Shown here: piece by piece, positions 1 to 8,751 of the stretch
Layout of the letters: each line of letters starts with the position of its first letter
Position numbering within the stretch: the first letter of the stretch is position 1
NCBI GenBank assembly: GCA_028687575.1
Contig: JAQTZW010000002.1
Location: 1 to 64,000 of the forward strand
DNA from: Gallionella sp.
GTDB taxonomy: Bacteria > Pseudomonadota > Gammaproteobacteria > Burkholderiales > Gallionellaceae
Length of the DNA stretch: 64,000 bases
Direction of reading: 5' to 3'
Program-made: the position numbers and the translations under genes
Notes under the pieces: generated by a model
Database searches by the model: none
What the model was told of the DNA's origin: nothing
Seen by the model: only the letters and a program-made list of their open reading frames with translations

Positions 1-1
1 T

Positions 2-112
2 TTTGAGGTCAATATGTTCGATAAAACCCCAATAAATCAAATGGTTGCAAATGCGATACAGAATCTTGACGAACCGGACATCAGTAAACAATTGAATCTA
101 TTCGATTTTTAA
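2..112 (+). CDS. C-terminal fragment of an unidentified protein, cut by the window start
   Basis: The frame is open from the first base of the window to TAA at 110-112, so this is either the end of a longer gene or a 32-residue ORF starting at ATG 14. The visible tail ends KQLNLFDF. QLNLF resembles the beta-clamp-binding motif QL(S/D)LF used by DNA repair and replication proteins, for example UmuC. That match is short and may be chance. The base composition is clearly more AT-rich than the housekeeping genes that follow. I cannot name the protein. Confidence 0.35.
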   Translation, partial: FEVNMFDKTPINQMVANAIQNLDEPDISKQLNLFDF

Positions 113-136
113 CCGGACAGTAGTGGCGGAATATAT

Positions 137-376
137 ATGATTGAAGATTTACATACTGCCTACTGGGGGCGTTTCGGCGGAGGCTATCGAGCCCGTAGAA
201 ACTTCTACTTTGGATTCGTAATGGATTTGATTGACGATATGCACCACTGGTACCACTCAAAGGGATTGAAGCAAGCTGTGGTCAGCAAAGATTGCTCTGG
301 TATTCATATCCATGATTCCATTGTGGTACTAGAAAAAAATAAGCTCTACAAACCTGTTCATTCCAACATTGCCTGA
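137..376 (+). CDS. hypothetical 79-residue protein
   Basis: A short ORF in AT-richer sequence, 24 bp after the preceding fragment and in the same direction. It starts MIEDLHTAYWGRFGGGYRAR and is rich in aromatic residues and His; no signal peptide or membrane segment is visible. No good Shine-Dalgarno lies before ATG 137. I do not recognise a family. With the fragment before it, it looks like the edge of an accessory region. It could be a small real gene or a remnant. Confidence 0.4.
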   Translation: MIEDLHTAYWGRFGGGYRARRNFYFGFVMDLIDDMHHWYHSKGLKQAVVSKDCSGIHIHDSIVVLEKNKLYKPVHSNIA

Positions 377-451
377 GTATCAGGGGGCAGTTGCCTTTCA
401 TGCAGCCCGTGCGGCAAGCGTAGATGACTGCCGGTAGCCCGTCTGCCTGGT

Positions 452-1999
452 TCACGAACTGCACGACAGCATGGAGCAGCCCGGTTTGTTGAGCGCCCAG
501 TCCGGGCGTTTGGCGATCAGTTCGGGCAGGTGGCAGTCGTCGTAGGGGCGGCGCGCGGCTGCCAGCAGCTTTTCCAGCCATGAGGTGTCTTGTTGCGTGG
601 CCGCTTCGATGGCCTGTTGGGCCAGGTAGTTGCGCAGCACGAAACGCGGATTGACGCGGTTCATCCTTTCCCGACGGGCAGCATCGGTATCGTCTTGCTG
701 AGCTAGCCGCGCGGCGTAGCGCGCAAGCCAGTCGGCAAACAACTCACGGTGATTCTGGTAGAGCGCATCGCGGTAAAAGGCGCTACGCAGGGTCTCTACA
801 TCCGGTGCAGGTTGCGCGACGTTGGCCAGCGCGCGGAAGAATTCGGTCATGTCCACTTCGCAGCGCTGCATCAGTTCGAAGATGTCGTTGACCAGCGCGG
901 CATCCCCTTGTTGCCATGCCAGCCAGCCGAACTTGGCCGCCAGCATGTCGCCCAAGCGCGCTTGCAGGGTGGCATCGAAATGCGCCAGCCCCGCGTCCAG
1001 TGCGGCCTGTTCGGGTGCGACGGGTGCCAGCGCCTCGGCCAGCCGTTGCAGGTTCCAGCGCGCGATGTCCGGCTGTTGCCCCAAACAGTAGCGCCGCCAT
1101 TGCGCATCGGTGGTGTTGGGTGTCCAGCCGGGGTCGAAATTGTCCACCCAGCCGTAGGGGCCGTAGTCTATCGTCAGGCCGAGGATGGACATGTTGTCGG
1201 TGTTCATCACGCCATGCACGAAGCCGACGCGCAGCCATTCCACCACCAGTGTGGCGGTGCGCTCGCACACCAGCCGGAACCAGTCTGCGAAACGCGCATC
1301 GCCCCGCAAGCCGGGGAAGTCGCGGGACAGCGTGAACTCGACCAGCCGTCGCAACAACGCATGTTCGCCGCGTGCCGCCAGTATCTCGAAATGCCCGAAG
1401 CGGAGAAAAGAGGGTGCGACGCGGCAGAGGATCGCGCCGGGTTCGATCGCGGGGTTGCCGTCGTAGAGCATGTCGCGCTGCACGCCGTCGCCGCTGGTAA
1501 TCAGGCTCAGCGCGCGGGTGGTCGGGATGCCCAGATGGTGCATCGCCTCGCTGCACAGGAATTCGCGCAGCGAGGAGCGCAGCACCGCACGGCCATCGGC
1601 GCGGCGCGAGTAGGGGGTCGCGCCCGCGCCCTTGAGTTGCAGCTCAAGACGCTGGCCGTTGCGGTTGATGATCTCGCCCAATCCGATGGCGCGCCCGTCG
1701 CCCAGTTGTCCGGCCCAATTGCCAAACTGGTGGCCGCCGTAACAACTGGCGTAGGGCTGCATGCCGGGCAGCAGGCGGTTGCCGCTGAAGGCATCCAGGA
1801 ATGCCGTCGAGCGCACCTCCTCCTCGCCGATGTCCAGCAGCCGGGCGACTTCGGGGGAGTGCGCCAGCAACGTCGGGTGGCTGGCCGGGCCGGGCGCGAT
1901 GGCCGCCCAGCATACGCCGGGCGTTTGTCGCGAATGCGGCTTGCCGCTCAGGTCGCCGGGCAATTCGCGGACGAAGCGGTTATCGAAATGCAGGTTCAT
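452..1999 (-). CDS. selO: protein adenylyltransferase SelO (YdiU/UPF0061 family)
   Basis: 515 residues from MNLHFDNRFVRELPGD, the usual start context of the family; an upstream in-frame ATG (2050) would add 17 atypical residues. SelO is a kinase-fold enzyme that transfers AMP from ATP to protein Ser/Thr/Tyr residues and is linked to oxidative stress. Family signatures seen are SCYGGHQFGNWAGQLGDGRA, the GAGATPYSRRADGRAVLRSS loop, and NTDNMSILGLTIDYGP near the active site. The C-terminus is SCSS, the cysteine form of the position occupied by selenocysteine in eukaryotes. Monocistronic; a TATAAT hexamer lies 32 bp upstream. Confidence 0.95.
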   Translation of the reverse strand: MNLHFDNRFVRELPGDLSGKPHSRQTPGVCWAAIAPGPASHPTLLAHSPEVARLLDIGEEEVRSTAFLDAFSGNRLLPGMQPYASCYGGHQFGNWAGQLGDGRAIGLGEIINRNGQRLELQLKGAGATPYSRRADGRAVLRSSLREFLCSEAMHHLGIPTTRALSLITSGDGVQRDMLYDGNPAIEPGAILCRVAPSFLRFGHFEILAARGEHALLRRLVEFTLSRDFPGLRGDARFADWFRLVCERTATLVVEWLRVGFVHGVMNTDNMSILGLTIDYGPYGWVDNFDPGWTPNTTDAQWRRYCLGQQPDIARWNLQRLAEALAPVAPEQAALDAGLAHFDATLQARLGDMLAAKFGWLAWQQGDAALVNDIFELMQRCEVDMTEFFRALANVAQPAPDVETLRSAFYRDALYQNHRELFADWLARYAARLAQQDDTDAARRERMNRVNPRFVLRNYLAQQAIEAATQQDTSWLEKLLAAARRPYDDCHLPELIAKRPDWALNKPGCSMLSCSS

Positions 2000-2030
2000 T
2001 GCGGCTAGATGGATGTACAGACAGGGAGTC

Positions 2031-2036
2031 ATTATA
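2031..2036 (-). promoter_or_regulatory. candidate -10 hexamer for selO
   Basis: The minus strand reads TATAAT here, 32 bp before the selO start codon. The -35 at 17 bp spacing (CATAAC) is poor, so this is a partial sigma-70 match only. Confidence 0.35.
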
Positions 2037-2101
2037 CCCGACAAAAACAATTGGTTATGCGGGCGTGGATGTACCTAACTGATGCGGCTGTCCGGCGGGC
2101 A

Positions 2102-3550
2102 TCAGATTAAAAAGAGGGTGGCTAGTCCGAGGAAGATGAAGAAGCCGCCGCTGTCGGTGATGGCGGTCAGCAGCACGCTGGAGCCGATGGCGGGATCGCG
2201 ACCATAGCGGTGCATGCCCAGCGGGATGGCCATGCCGATGAACGCGCCGACCAGCAGGTTGAGCAGGATCGCGCTCATCATCACGATGCCCAGTGCCACG
2301 CTGTGATATAGCGAGTAGGCGAAGAAGCCGGCGATGCCGCCCCATACCAGGCCGTTCAGCGTGCCGATGGCGAGTTCCTTGAGCAGCAGCTGGCGGGCGT
2401 TCACCGGGGTGATCTGGCCCAGCGCCAGCGAGCGGATGACGATGGTGGTGGTCTGGTTGGCCGAGTTGCCGGCAATGCCGGCAACGATGGGCATCAGCGT
2501 GGCCAGCGCGACGTATTTTTCGATGGTCCCCTCGAAGCTGCCGATCACGCGCGAGGCGAAGAAGGCGGTGCACAGGTTCAGTGCCAGCCACGCCCAGCGG
2601 TTCTTGGCGCTCTTCCAGACCGAGGCGAAGATGTCTTCCTCTTCGATCAGGCCGGCCTGGTTGAGCAGGTCGCTCTCGGCTTCGGTGCGGATGAAGTCGA
2701 GCACCACGTCCACGGTGACGCGGCCGACCAGCGTACCCTGTTCGTCCACCACCGGCGCCGACACCAGGTCATAACGCTCGAAGGACTGCGCGGCCTGGCT
2801 GGCCTTTTCCTCGGGGTGCAGCTTCACGGTGTCGGTCAGCATCAGGCTGCCGACCAGTTCTTCCGGCTCGTTGACCACGATCAGGTTGATCGGCAACACG
2901 CCCAGCAAGCGGTCGTCGCGGTCTACCACGAACACCTGGTCGGTGTGGTCGGGCAGCTGGTCGAAGCGGCGCAGGTAGCGCGACACCACTTCCAGCGTGA
3001 CGTCTTCGCGCACCTGCACCATGTTGAAGTCCATCAGCGCACCGACCGAGCCTTCCTCGTAGGACATCGCCGCGCGCAGCTGTTCGCGGTCTTCGATGGA
3101 CAGCGCCTTGAACACGTCGCGCATCACGTTCTGCGGCAGGTCGGGGGCCAGATCGGCGATCTCGTCGGTATCGAGCTGCTCTGCCGCCTCGCGCAACTCC
3201 TCGCGGCTCATGGTGGCAATCAGCGATTCGCGCACCGCGTCGGAGACTTCGATCAGGATCTCGCCGTCGCGGTCGGATTTGACCAGTTCCCAGACTTGCA
3301 AACGCTGCTCGATCGGCAGCGCTTCCAGGATGTAGGCGATGTCAGCGGGGTGCAGGCCGTCCAGCTTGCGCTGCAATGCCGCCAGATGCTGCTTGTGCAG
3401 CAGCGTGTCCACCAGCGCATGGCGCTCCTCGCGCGGCATCTCCTGGCGATGCACCACCGTCTCCAGCAGGGCGTGCCGGTGCAGCAGCAATTCCACCTGT
3501 TTGAGGTGTTGCTGCACGTTTTCGGTGTGGTGGATTTCGGCTTCGTTCAT
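2102..3550 (-). CDS. mgtE: magnesium transporter MgtE
   Basis: 482 residues. The domains run in the usual order: an N-terminal helical domain (about 20-125), a CBS pair (about 135-255, with VDRDDRLLGVLPINL and VDEQGTLVGRVTVDVV), a plug helix and a five-helix membrane domain from about 285. The pore segment includes PIVAGIAGNSANQTTTIVIR. MgtE is a Mg2+-gated inner-membrane channel. Start chosen at ATG 3550 because AGGGG sits 5 bp ahead of it; the alternative ATG 15 bp upstream would place that ribosome-binding site inside the coding sequence. It lies between selO and mtgA, both on the same strand. Confidence 0.95.
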   Translation of the reverse strand: MNEAEIHHTENVQQHLKQVELLLHRHALLETVVHRQEMPREERHALVDTLLHKQHLAALQRKLDGLHPADIAYILEALPIEQRLQVWELVKSDRDGEILIEVSDAVRESLIATMSREELREAAEQLDTDEIADLAPDLPQNVMRDVFKALSIEDREQLRAAMSYEEGSVGALMDFNMVQVREDVTLEVVSRYLRRFDQLPDHTDQVFVVDRDDRLLGVLPINLIVVNEPEELVGSLMLTDTVKLHPEEKASQAAQSFERYDLVSAPVVDEQGTLVGRVTVDVVLDFIRTEAESDLLNQAGLIEEEDIFASVWKSAKNRWAWLALNLCTAFFASRVIGSFEGTIEKYVALATLMPIVAGIAGNSANQTTTIVIRSLALGQITPVNARQLLLKELAIGTLNGLVWGGIAGFFAYSLYHSVALGIVMMSAILLNLLVGAFIGMAIPLGMHRYGRDPAIGSSVLLTAITDSGGFFIFLGLATLFLI

Positions 3551-3663
3551 CGCGGCCCCTGACAATGGCGCGCTATTGTAATGAAATCGTCAAGGTCGCG
3601 CCCTGCCAATTACCATTTGCAACAATTTCGCGGGCGCGGCCCGCTGGCGGGCAGGGGCGGGGA

Positions 3664-4359
3664 TCAGGGGATGTCGGAATAACTCATGCGCGCCATGATG
3701 ATGCCGGTCTTCTTCATCAGGCCGGCGGCCTCGCGGTGTTTGTCGTAATAGCGCGGGTTGGGCACCATCGCGGCGAGTTTGGCGGCCTGGAAGGCGTTGA
3801 GCTGCGCGGCGCTGACATGGTAGTAATGGCGCGCGGCGGCCTCTGCACCGAACACGCCGTCGCCCCATTCGATCACGTTGAGATAGATCTCGAAGATGCG
3901 GCGCTTGTCCATCACCGCCTCCAGCATCACCGTGATGGCCGCTTCCTCCAGCTTGCGGAACGGCGAGCGGCGGCCCGACAGGAACAGATTCTTGGCCAGC
4001 TGCTGGCTGATGGTCGAGCCGCCGGCGACGATGCGGCCCTTTTTCAGGTTCTTTTCGTAGGCCTTCTGGATGCCTTCCCAGTCGAAGCCCTCGTGATCCA
4101 CGAATTTGGCGTCTTCCGAGGCGATCAGCGCGCGTTTGAGATTGCCGGAGATCTTCTCGTAGGGCACCCACTTGTGCTGGAGTTCGGCGTCGGGGTTCTT
4201 GTCCTGCATCAGATCCAGCCGGTCTTCCATGAATGCGCTGGTGGACGGGTTGAACTTGGTCCACCAGCAGACGTGCGCGAACAGCCAGACCTGATAGACG
4301 ATCAGCACCGCAAACAGAATGGCGAACCCCCGCCACAGCCAACCCCAGAGTTTTTTCAT
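3664..4359 (-). CDS. mtgA: monofunctional peptidoglycan glycosyltransferase MtgA
   Basis: 231 residues, normal for the family. One N-terminal membrane helix (about 8-30) anchors it in the inner membrane. The GT51 motif 1, EDAKFVDHEGFDW, carries the catalytic Glu, followed by GGSTISQQLAKNLF (motif 2) and later KRRIFEIYLNVIEWGDGVFG. It polymerises lipid II into glycan strands and has no transpeptidase domain. It starts 3 bp after the aroE stop, so the two are probably cotranscribed. Confidence 0.96.
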   Translation of the reverse strand: MKKLWGWLWRGFAILFAVLIVYQVWLFAHVCWWTKFNPSTSAFMEDRLDLMQDKNPDAELQHKWVPYEKISGNLKRALIASEDAKFVDHEGFDWEGIQKAYEKNLKKGRIVAGGSTISQQLAKNLFLSGRRSPFRKLEEAAITVMLEAVMDKRRIFEIYLNVIEWGDGVFGAEAAARHYYHVSAAQLNAFQAAKLAAMVPNPRYYDKHREAAGLMKKTGIIMARMSYSDIP

Positions 4360-4362
4360 GGC

Positions 4363-5166
4363 TCAGTTGCGCAGGGTGGCGATCAGTTCGGCGGTGTCGG
4401 GGCGCACGCCGCGCCAGATGTTGAACGCCTCGGCGGCTTGTTCCACCAGCATGCCCAGCCCGTCGGCGACCAGCGCTGCGCCATTGTCGCGGGCGAATGC
4501 CATGAACGGCGTGTCGCGCCCGTACATCATGTCGTAGGCCAGCGCGCCTGCCGCGAACAGCGTCTCGGGCAGCGGGATGGCGCTGCCGGACAGCCCGGCA
4601 GAGGTGGCGTTGATGACCACATCGAACTGTGCGTCGCCGATCGCCTCATAGCCGCCGCCCTGCACGGCGGAAGAGGCGAAACGGGCGGCGAGTTCGCAGG
4701 CTTTCGCCGGTGTGCGATTGACGATGAAGAGTTGCGCGCCTGCCTCCAGCAACGGCAGCACCACGCCACTGGCCGCTCCCCCCGCGCCGACCAGCAGCAC
4801 ACGCTTGTTTTCGAGCGCCATGTCCAGATTGTGCCGGATGTCGCGTACCAGTCCTGCGCCGTCGGTATTGTCACCCCCAGTCAGGCCGTCATTGAAACTG
4901 AGCGTGTTCACCGCCTCGGCGGCAAGCGCCCGGTCAGTCAGGTCGGTGGCGGCATTGAATGCCTCGAACTTGAACGGCACGGTGACGTTGCAGCCCTTGT
5001 AGCCTTCCTGGCGCAAGCGCACGAGCGTGTCGCGAAAACCGTCCAGCGGCGCTTCGATGGCTTCATAGGAGATGTCCTGCCCAGTTTGCACCGCGAACAT
5101 GCGGTGGATCAGCGGCGATTTGCTGTGCGAGATGGGGTTGCCGATGACGGCGTAGCGGTCAGTCAT
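4363..5166 (-). CDS. aroE: shikimate dehydrogenase AroE
   Basis: 267 residues. It reduces 3-dehydroshikimate to shikimate with NADPH in aromatic amino acid synthesis. Substrate-site residues are seen in NPISHSKSPLIH, in NVTVPFKFEAF (catalytic Lys) and in NTDGAGLVRDI (catalytic Asp). The NADP-binding GAGGAASGV loop is followed by NRTPAKA, whose Arg suits NADP. The aroE-mtgA pair downstream of tonB and an RNase gene is a familiar betaproteobacterial order, but here the metal-transport cluster at 5.2-8.7 kb lies between tonB and aroE. Confidence 0.97.
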   Translation of the reverse strand: MTDRYAVIGNPISHSKSPLIHRMFAVQTGQDISYEAIEAPLDGFRDTLVRLRQEGYKGCNVTVPFKFEAFNAATDLTDRALAAEAVNTLSFNDGLTGGDNTDGAGLVRDIRHNLDMALENKRVLLVGAGGAASGVVLPLLEAGAQLFIVNRTPAKACELAARFASSAVQGGGYEAIGDAQFDVVINATSAGLSGSAIPLPETLFAAGALAYDMMYGRDTPFMAFARDNGAALVADGLGMLVEQAAEAFNIWRGVRPDTAELIATLRN

Positions 5167-5208
5167 GTGCGGGGCGGGTTCAGTGGAAAGCGCGCATTGT
5201 AATGAAAA

Positions 5209-5979
5209 TCACGCTTCTTTTCGCGGGTTTATCAAGAGCGCCGCGACTCCGCCGCAGAGCGCCATCGCCCACACGATGGCCGCGCCGCTGGGCAGGTCGA
5301 ACCACGCCGACAGCAACAGGCCTATGGCATAGCCCGTGACGCCGATGCCGGTCGCGCAGGCGGTGCGCCAGCGTTGCAGGCGGTAGGTGGCCAGCGCCGG
5401 CACGATCAGGCTGGCGAACACCAGATAGACGCCGACCAATTGCACCGAGGCGGTGACTGCCAGCGCGAACAGCGCGTAGAAGCCGAAGCCTGCCAGCTCG
5501 GCCTGATGCTGGCGCGACGACAGCCAGCGCCAGGCCGCCAGTAACAGCGCGGAAAGCACCGCGGTGGCGACCAGCTGATTGGTGCTGACCCAGAGGATCT
5601 GGCCTACCAGCAGGTCCTGCAGATGCTCGCCCGCATGCACGTCGTGGCTCATCAGCAGGATGCCGCCGCTGGCGGCCAGCACAAAGGACAGCCCGATGCA
5701 GGCTTCCTTGATGTCGGGCAGGCGATGGTCTATCCAGGCCAGCAGCGCCGCGCCCAACAGCGCGCTGGCGGCGGCCAGCGCCTGCACCAGCGGCGGGTGT
5801 TCGGTCAGGTGCAGCAAGCCTGCCAGCACCAGACCCAGTCCGGCGATCTGCGCCACCGCCAGATCGGCGAAGATGACCCCGCGCGCCAGCACCCGCATGC
5901 CCAGCGGGATATGGGTGGTCAGCACCAGCAGGCCTGCCACAAAGGCCGGCAACAGGATGTCGAGTTCGATGGTGTTCAC
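5209..5979 (-). CDS. metal ABC transporter permease (ZnuB/ABC-3 family)
   Basis: 256 residues with about seven or eight hydrophobic helices and the ABC-3 family feel throughout, for example GVIFADLAVAQIAGLGLVLAG and YLVFASLIVPALATY. It should form the membrane channel of a Zn2+, Mn2+ or Fe2+ importer. The gene follows the substrate-binding protein gene by 25 bp. No ATP-binding subunit gene lies anywhere in the 5.2-8.7 kb cluster, so the ATPase must be encoded elsewhere or shared. Metal specificity cannot be told from sequence. Confidence 0.88.
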   Translation of the reverse strand: MNTIELDILLPAFVAGLLVLTTHIPLGMRVLARGVIFADLAVAQIAGLGLVLAGLLHLTEHPPLVQALAAASALLGAALLAWIDHRLPDIKEACIGLSFVLAASGGILLMSHDVHAGEHLQDLLVGQILWVSTNQLVATAVLSALLLAAWRWLSSRQHQAELAGFGFYALFALAVTASVQLVGVYLVFASLIVPALATYRLQRWRTACATGIGVTGYAIGLLLSAWFDLPSGAAIVWAMALCGGVAALLINPRKEA

Positions 5980-6004
5980 GGTGTTCTCCTTAAGCCAGTC
6001 CGGC

Positions 6005-6901
6005 TTATTTCATGCCGGCCAGCAGGCGGCTGATGGTGTCGTCGAACAGCGCGAACAGGTCGGTCGCCTGCGGCGTGCCACCAACGGTGAACGGCAATAC
6101 GACCGCCGGGATGTGCGCGCGGTCGGCTATCCAGGCCGAGGGACGATCATCCTGATAGGCGGCGCGCAGTACCATCTTCGCCGGATGTTGTTGCAGCGTA
6201 CCTAGCACTTGGCCGAGATAGGCGGCGCTGGGCTCCATGCCAGGCTTGGGTTCCAGTTCTGCGAGTTGTTTAAACCCCAGCCAATTGTTGAGATAGGGAA
6301 AACCTCGGTGTTGCACCACGATAGCCACCCCTCTGAGTGGTGCGGCCTGTTTTTCCCAGCGCGCGATGGCAGCTTGCCAACGTTGGCGGAAGGCGGCAAG
6401 TTGCTGCTGGTAATAAGCGGCATTGGCCGGGTCGAGCTGGCTCATGCGGCCTGCCAGCGCATCGGCGATGGGCAGGAAGTTGCGCGCATCGGTCTGGATG
6501 TGCGGGTTGCCCATTTGGTGCACGTCGCCATCGGCGCGGTTCAGCCGGCTTGGCACTTCCAGCATCTGCACATAGCGGCTGGCTTCAAAGTTGCCCGCAC
6601 TGCCCGGCTGTATTGCAGGGTTGCCGGATTCACGCTGGATAACGGTCAGCCAAGCGACTTCCAGTTCGGCTCCGGTGCATACCAGCAGGTCGGCACGGCG
6701 CGCCTTGGCGATCAAGTTGGGGCGTGCCTCGACGCGGTGTGGGTCTTGCAGCGGGCCGGTTGCGGTGAACAGGTTGACCTTGTCGCCGGCCAGTTGCTGC
6801 GTTAGCGCTGCCCATTCCGGTTCGCACGCAAATACGTTCAGTGCAGCGTGGCTGGAGGTGCTGAACAGCAATAGCAACAGGGAGTAGAGTATTTTTTTCA
6901 T
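6005..6901 (-). CDS. periplasmic metal-binding protein of an ABC transporter (ZnuA/TroA family)
   Basis: 298 residues with a signal peptide ending about SSHAALN. Family marks include FACEPEWAALTQQLAGD, the metal-ligand His in GPLQDPHRVEARPNL, MGNPHIQTDARNF and QHRGFPYLNNWLGFK. There is no His-rich loop of the kind common in zinc-specific ZnuA. Start chosen at ATG 6901 because AAAGGA lies 6 bp upstream; a start 15 bp earlier would bury that site. It is preceded by a porin-like gene (11 bp gap) and followed by the permease. Confidence 0.9.
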   Translation of the reverse strand: MKKILYSLLLLLFSTSSHAALNVFACEPEWAALTQQLAGDKVNLFTATGPLQDPHRVEARPNLIAKARRADLLVCTGAELEVAWLTVIQRESGNPAIQPGSAGNFEASRYVQMLEVPSRLNRADGDVHQMGNPHIQTDARNFLPIADALAGRMSQLDPANAAYYQQQLAAFRQRWQAAIARWEKQAAPLRGVAIVVQHRGFPYLNNWLGFKQLAELEPKPGMEPSAAYLGQVLGTLQQHPAKMVLRAAYQDDRPSAWIADRAHIPAVVLPFTVGGTPQATDLFALFDDTISRLLAGMK

Positions 6902-6912
6902 ATGCCGTCCTT

Positions 6913-8301
6913 TCAATACTGGTGTGCGCCATGTGCGCCCAAGCTCATGATGTATTGCACGAAGATCTGGTTGTCGGGCAGACCCTGGCGCGACAGGTCG
7001 CGCGACAGTTGCAGCCGGAATCTTGAAAATTCGCTGGGGCTGTAGTCCAGCATGACACTGGTGCGCGACGGCAGGTAGCCGAAATTGGCGACGATGTTGG
7101 CTGCGTTAAGCGCACCCACGTTGGCCGTGCCGGGGTCGAGACGGTCGTAGCGCAAGCCGGTGCGCCAGTGCGGCATGAACTGGTAGACACTTTGCAGATA
7201 CCAGCCGTTTTGCGTGTTGCTGTAGTTGTCGGTGACATTGAGGCCGGCGGTGTCGTAAGTCAGCATGCCGCTTAAACGGCGCTGGAAGTATTCGCCCTGC
7301 ACCTTCAGGTAACGGTCGGCAATGTTGCCGTTGGGCGCATATTTCCAGACGAAGTCCACGCCGGCGGTGCGGCTGTCGCCGCTGAAGCTGTCATTCAGCA
7401 GCGGGTTGCTCGCATCCGGGCTGATTGCGTTGACACGCTGGGTCTGGTGCAGCGATACGCCGGCCTGCCAGCTTTGCTCGATGCCGATGTCGTCGCCAAT
7501 ATGGGCGTACAGAACGCTGGAGCCGGTGCCGTTCTTGTTGCGGTCGGTGCCGGGATAGCCGCGCCCGCGCCCAATCTCGCCGCCCAGTTCAAGGAACATG
7601 TCGGTAGGTGCCAGCCACTTGGCTTGCAAGCCATCTTCACCGGTCTGGTTATCCCAGAAAGTGCGGTAGACCAGCGGCTGGTCAACGAAATCCCAGACAT
7701 GGGCATGCTGTTCGTTCAGATAGCCGAGGCCGGAAAAGAAGCGCCCCATTTTCAGGTTGATGCCGTGACCTAATGATGCCGTCTGTACGAAGGCGTTCTC
7801 CACCGTAACCCCACCGGCGGGTGCCAGCGCCAGCGTCGCCACGCCCCGGAAGTCCGGGTCTATGTTGGCTGAGATGCCCAGTTCGGATTCCTTCAGCGAA
7901 AAGCCCTTGCTGTAGCCGGGGTTGTTGGCACTCATCGCAAAGCCGGTGGCCGGCACTGCCGGGTCTTGCCGGAGATTTCCGTAAGTGCCGGAAAGGATGA
8001 ATGCGATCGCCGGGTTGAAAGCGCTCTCGCTGCCGGAAGGGGGGGCGGCGATGACAGGCTGTGTCAAAGTTTGTTGGGCGGTGGCCTGGGCTTCGGCGGC
8101 CTGTTGCTGAGCCTGTTTACTACCGGCTTCGGCCTGTTGCAGGCGTTGTTCGAGTTGCGAGATGCGTTGTTCGTAACTTTGTTTCAGTTGCTGGATTTGC
8201 TCGCGTATCGCTTGCAGGTCGGCATCCGTTGCCGCAGTAGCGGCAAGTGGTTGGCCCAGCAGCGTGGCGAGCGCCACGTTAAGGCAGATTTTTCGGTACA
8301 T
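6913..8301 (-). CDS. outer-membrane porin-like protein with N-terminal coiled coil
   Basis: 462 residues. A signal peptide (about 1-23, ending AATA) is followed by a coiled coil (about 27-70, REQIQQLKQSYEQRISQLEQ) and a Gln/Ala-rich linker, then a long region of alternating short beta strands ending MSLGAHGAHQY. This layout is typical of porins tethered by a periplasmic coiled coil. Start at ATG 8301 has GGAG 7 bp upstream. It lies first among the large genes of the metal-uptake operon, so an outer-membrane route for the same metal is a reasonable inference. The exact family is not certain. Confidence 0.75.
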   Translation of the reverse strand: MYRKICLNVALATLLGQPLAATAATDADLQAIREQIQQLKQSYEQRISQLEQRLQQAEAGSKQAQQQAAEAQATAQQTLTQPVIAAPPSGSESAFNPAIAFILSGTYGNLRQDPAVPATGFAMSANNPGYSKGFSLKESELGISANIDPDFRGVATLALAPAGGVTVENAFVQTASLGHGINLKMGRFFSGLGYLNEQHAHVWDFVDQPLVYRTFWDNQTGEDGLQAKWLAPTDMFLELGGEIGRGRGYPGTDRNKNGTGSSVLYAHIGDDIGIEQSWQAGVSLHQTQRVNAISPDASNPLLNDSFSGDSRTAGVDFVWKYAPNGNIADRYLKVQGEYFQRRLSGMLTYDTAGLNVTDNYSNTQNGWYLQSVYQFMPHWRTGLRYDRLDPGTANVGALNAANIVANFGYLPSRTSVMLDYSPSEFSRFRLQLSRDLSRQGLPDNQIFVQYIMSLGAHGAHQY

Positions 8302-8363
8302 CGTTGCGCTCCACAAAAGTAATCATCAATCCCGCCGCGCAAGGCGCAGGATGGCAGACGGAC

Positions 8364-8666
8364 TTATGCAGGGCAGGGCGGCGCACGTGCCGGGTAGGCA
8401 ATGTGGATGTCGCCGGTGGGCGCGACAACAAGACTGGCAAGCGGAGTTTGCTGGGGTGGCTCTGACAGGAACGGTTGGCTGGTGCTGCCGACTGCACCGC
8501 CGATCTGGTTGTAAGCCTCGCACAGGTCGCAGTGCTTGTCGTGGGACAGCGTATGTTCTGTTGCACGATCTGCCAGCGTATGGGCGATGCTGTGCGTGAC
8601 AGCACCCATCTGCGCGAACAGCAGCGCGCAGATCAGGAATAGGCGGGAGAACAGGGAACGTGACAT
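8364..8666 (-). CDS. small exported Cys/His protein heading the metal-uptake operon (DUF2946-like)
   Basis: 100 residues with a signal peptide (LFSRLFLICALLFAQMGAVT). The mature part carries HTLSHDKHCDLCEAYNQIGG, a His/CxxC cluster suited to metal binding, and ends ARAPPCPA. This resembles small DUF2946-type proteins often found beside copper or zinc transport genes. Start taken at ATG 8666; a GTG 9 bp upstream is possible and neither has a strong ribosome-binding site. The gene ends 62 bp before the porin gene. Function unproven. Confidence 0.65.
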   Translation of the reverse strand: MSRSLFSRLFLICALLFAQMGAVTHSIAHTLADRATEHTLSHDKHCDLCEAYNQIGGAVGSTSQPFLSEPPQQTPLASLVVAPTGDIHIAYPARAPPCPA

Positions 8667-8751
8667 GGCGCGCACTTTAACCGAAAAGCCCGAAATTTTC
8701 AGCGTAATTCAGTCAAATCGTTGAAAACAACCGATAAACGGGCGTTTTAGA

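Noticed and set aside
749..2008. A 419-codon open frame on the plus strand opposite selO
   Set aside because: It mirrors selO exactly, has atypical composition (His, Gln, Arg, Ala-rich) and no family marks; it is a high-GC antisense shadow.
3550..3664. Mg2+ riboswitch leader for mgtE
   Set aside because: The upstream gap between mgtE and mtgA is about 110 bp, and no structured leader or anti-terminator was recognisable.
3565..5202. A 545-codon open frame on the plus strand opposite mtgA and aroE
   Set aside because: It spans two confirmed genes on the other strand and the mgtE 5' end; product has no plausible domain.
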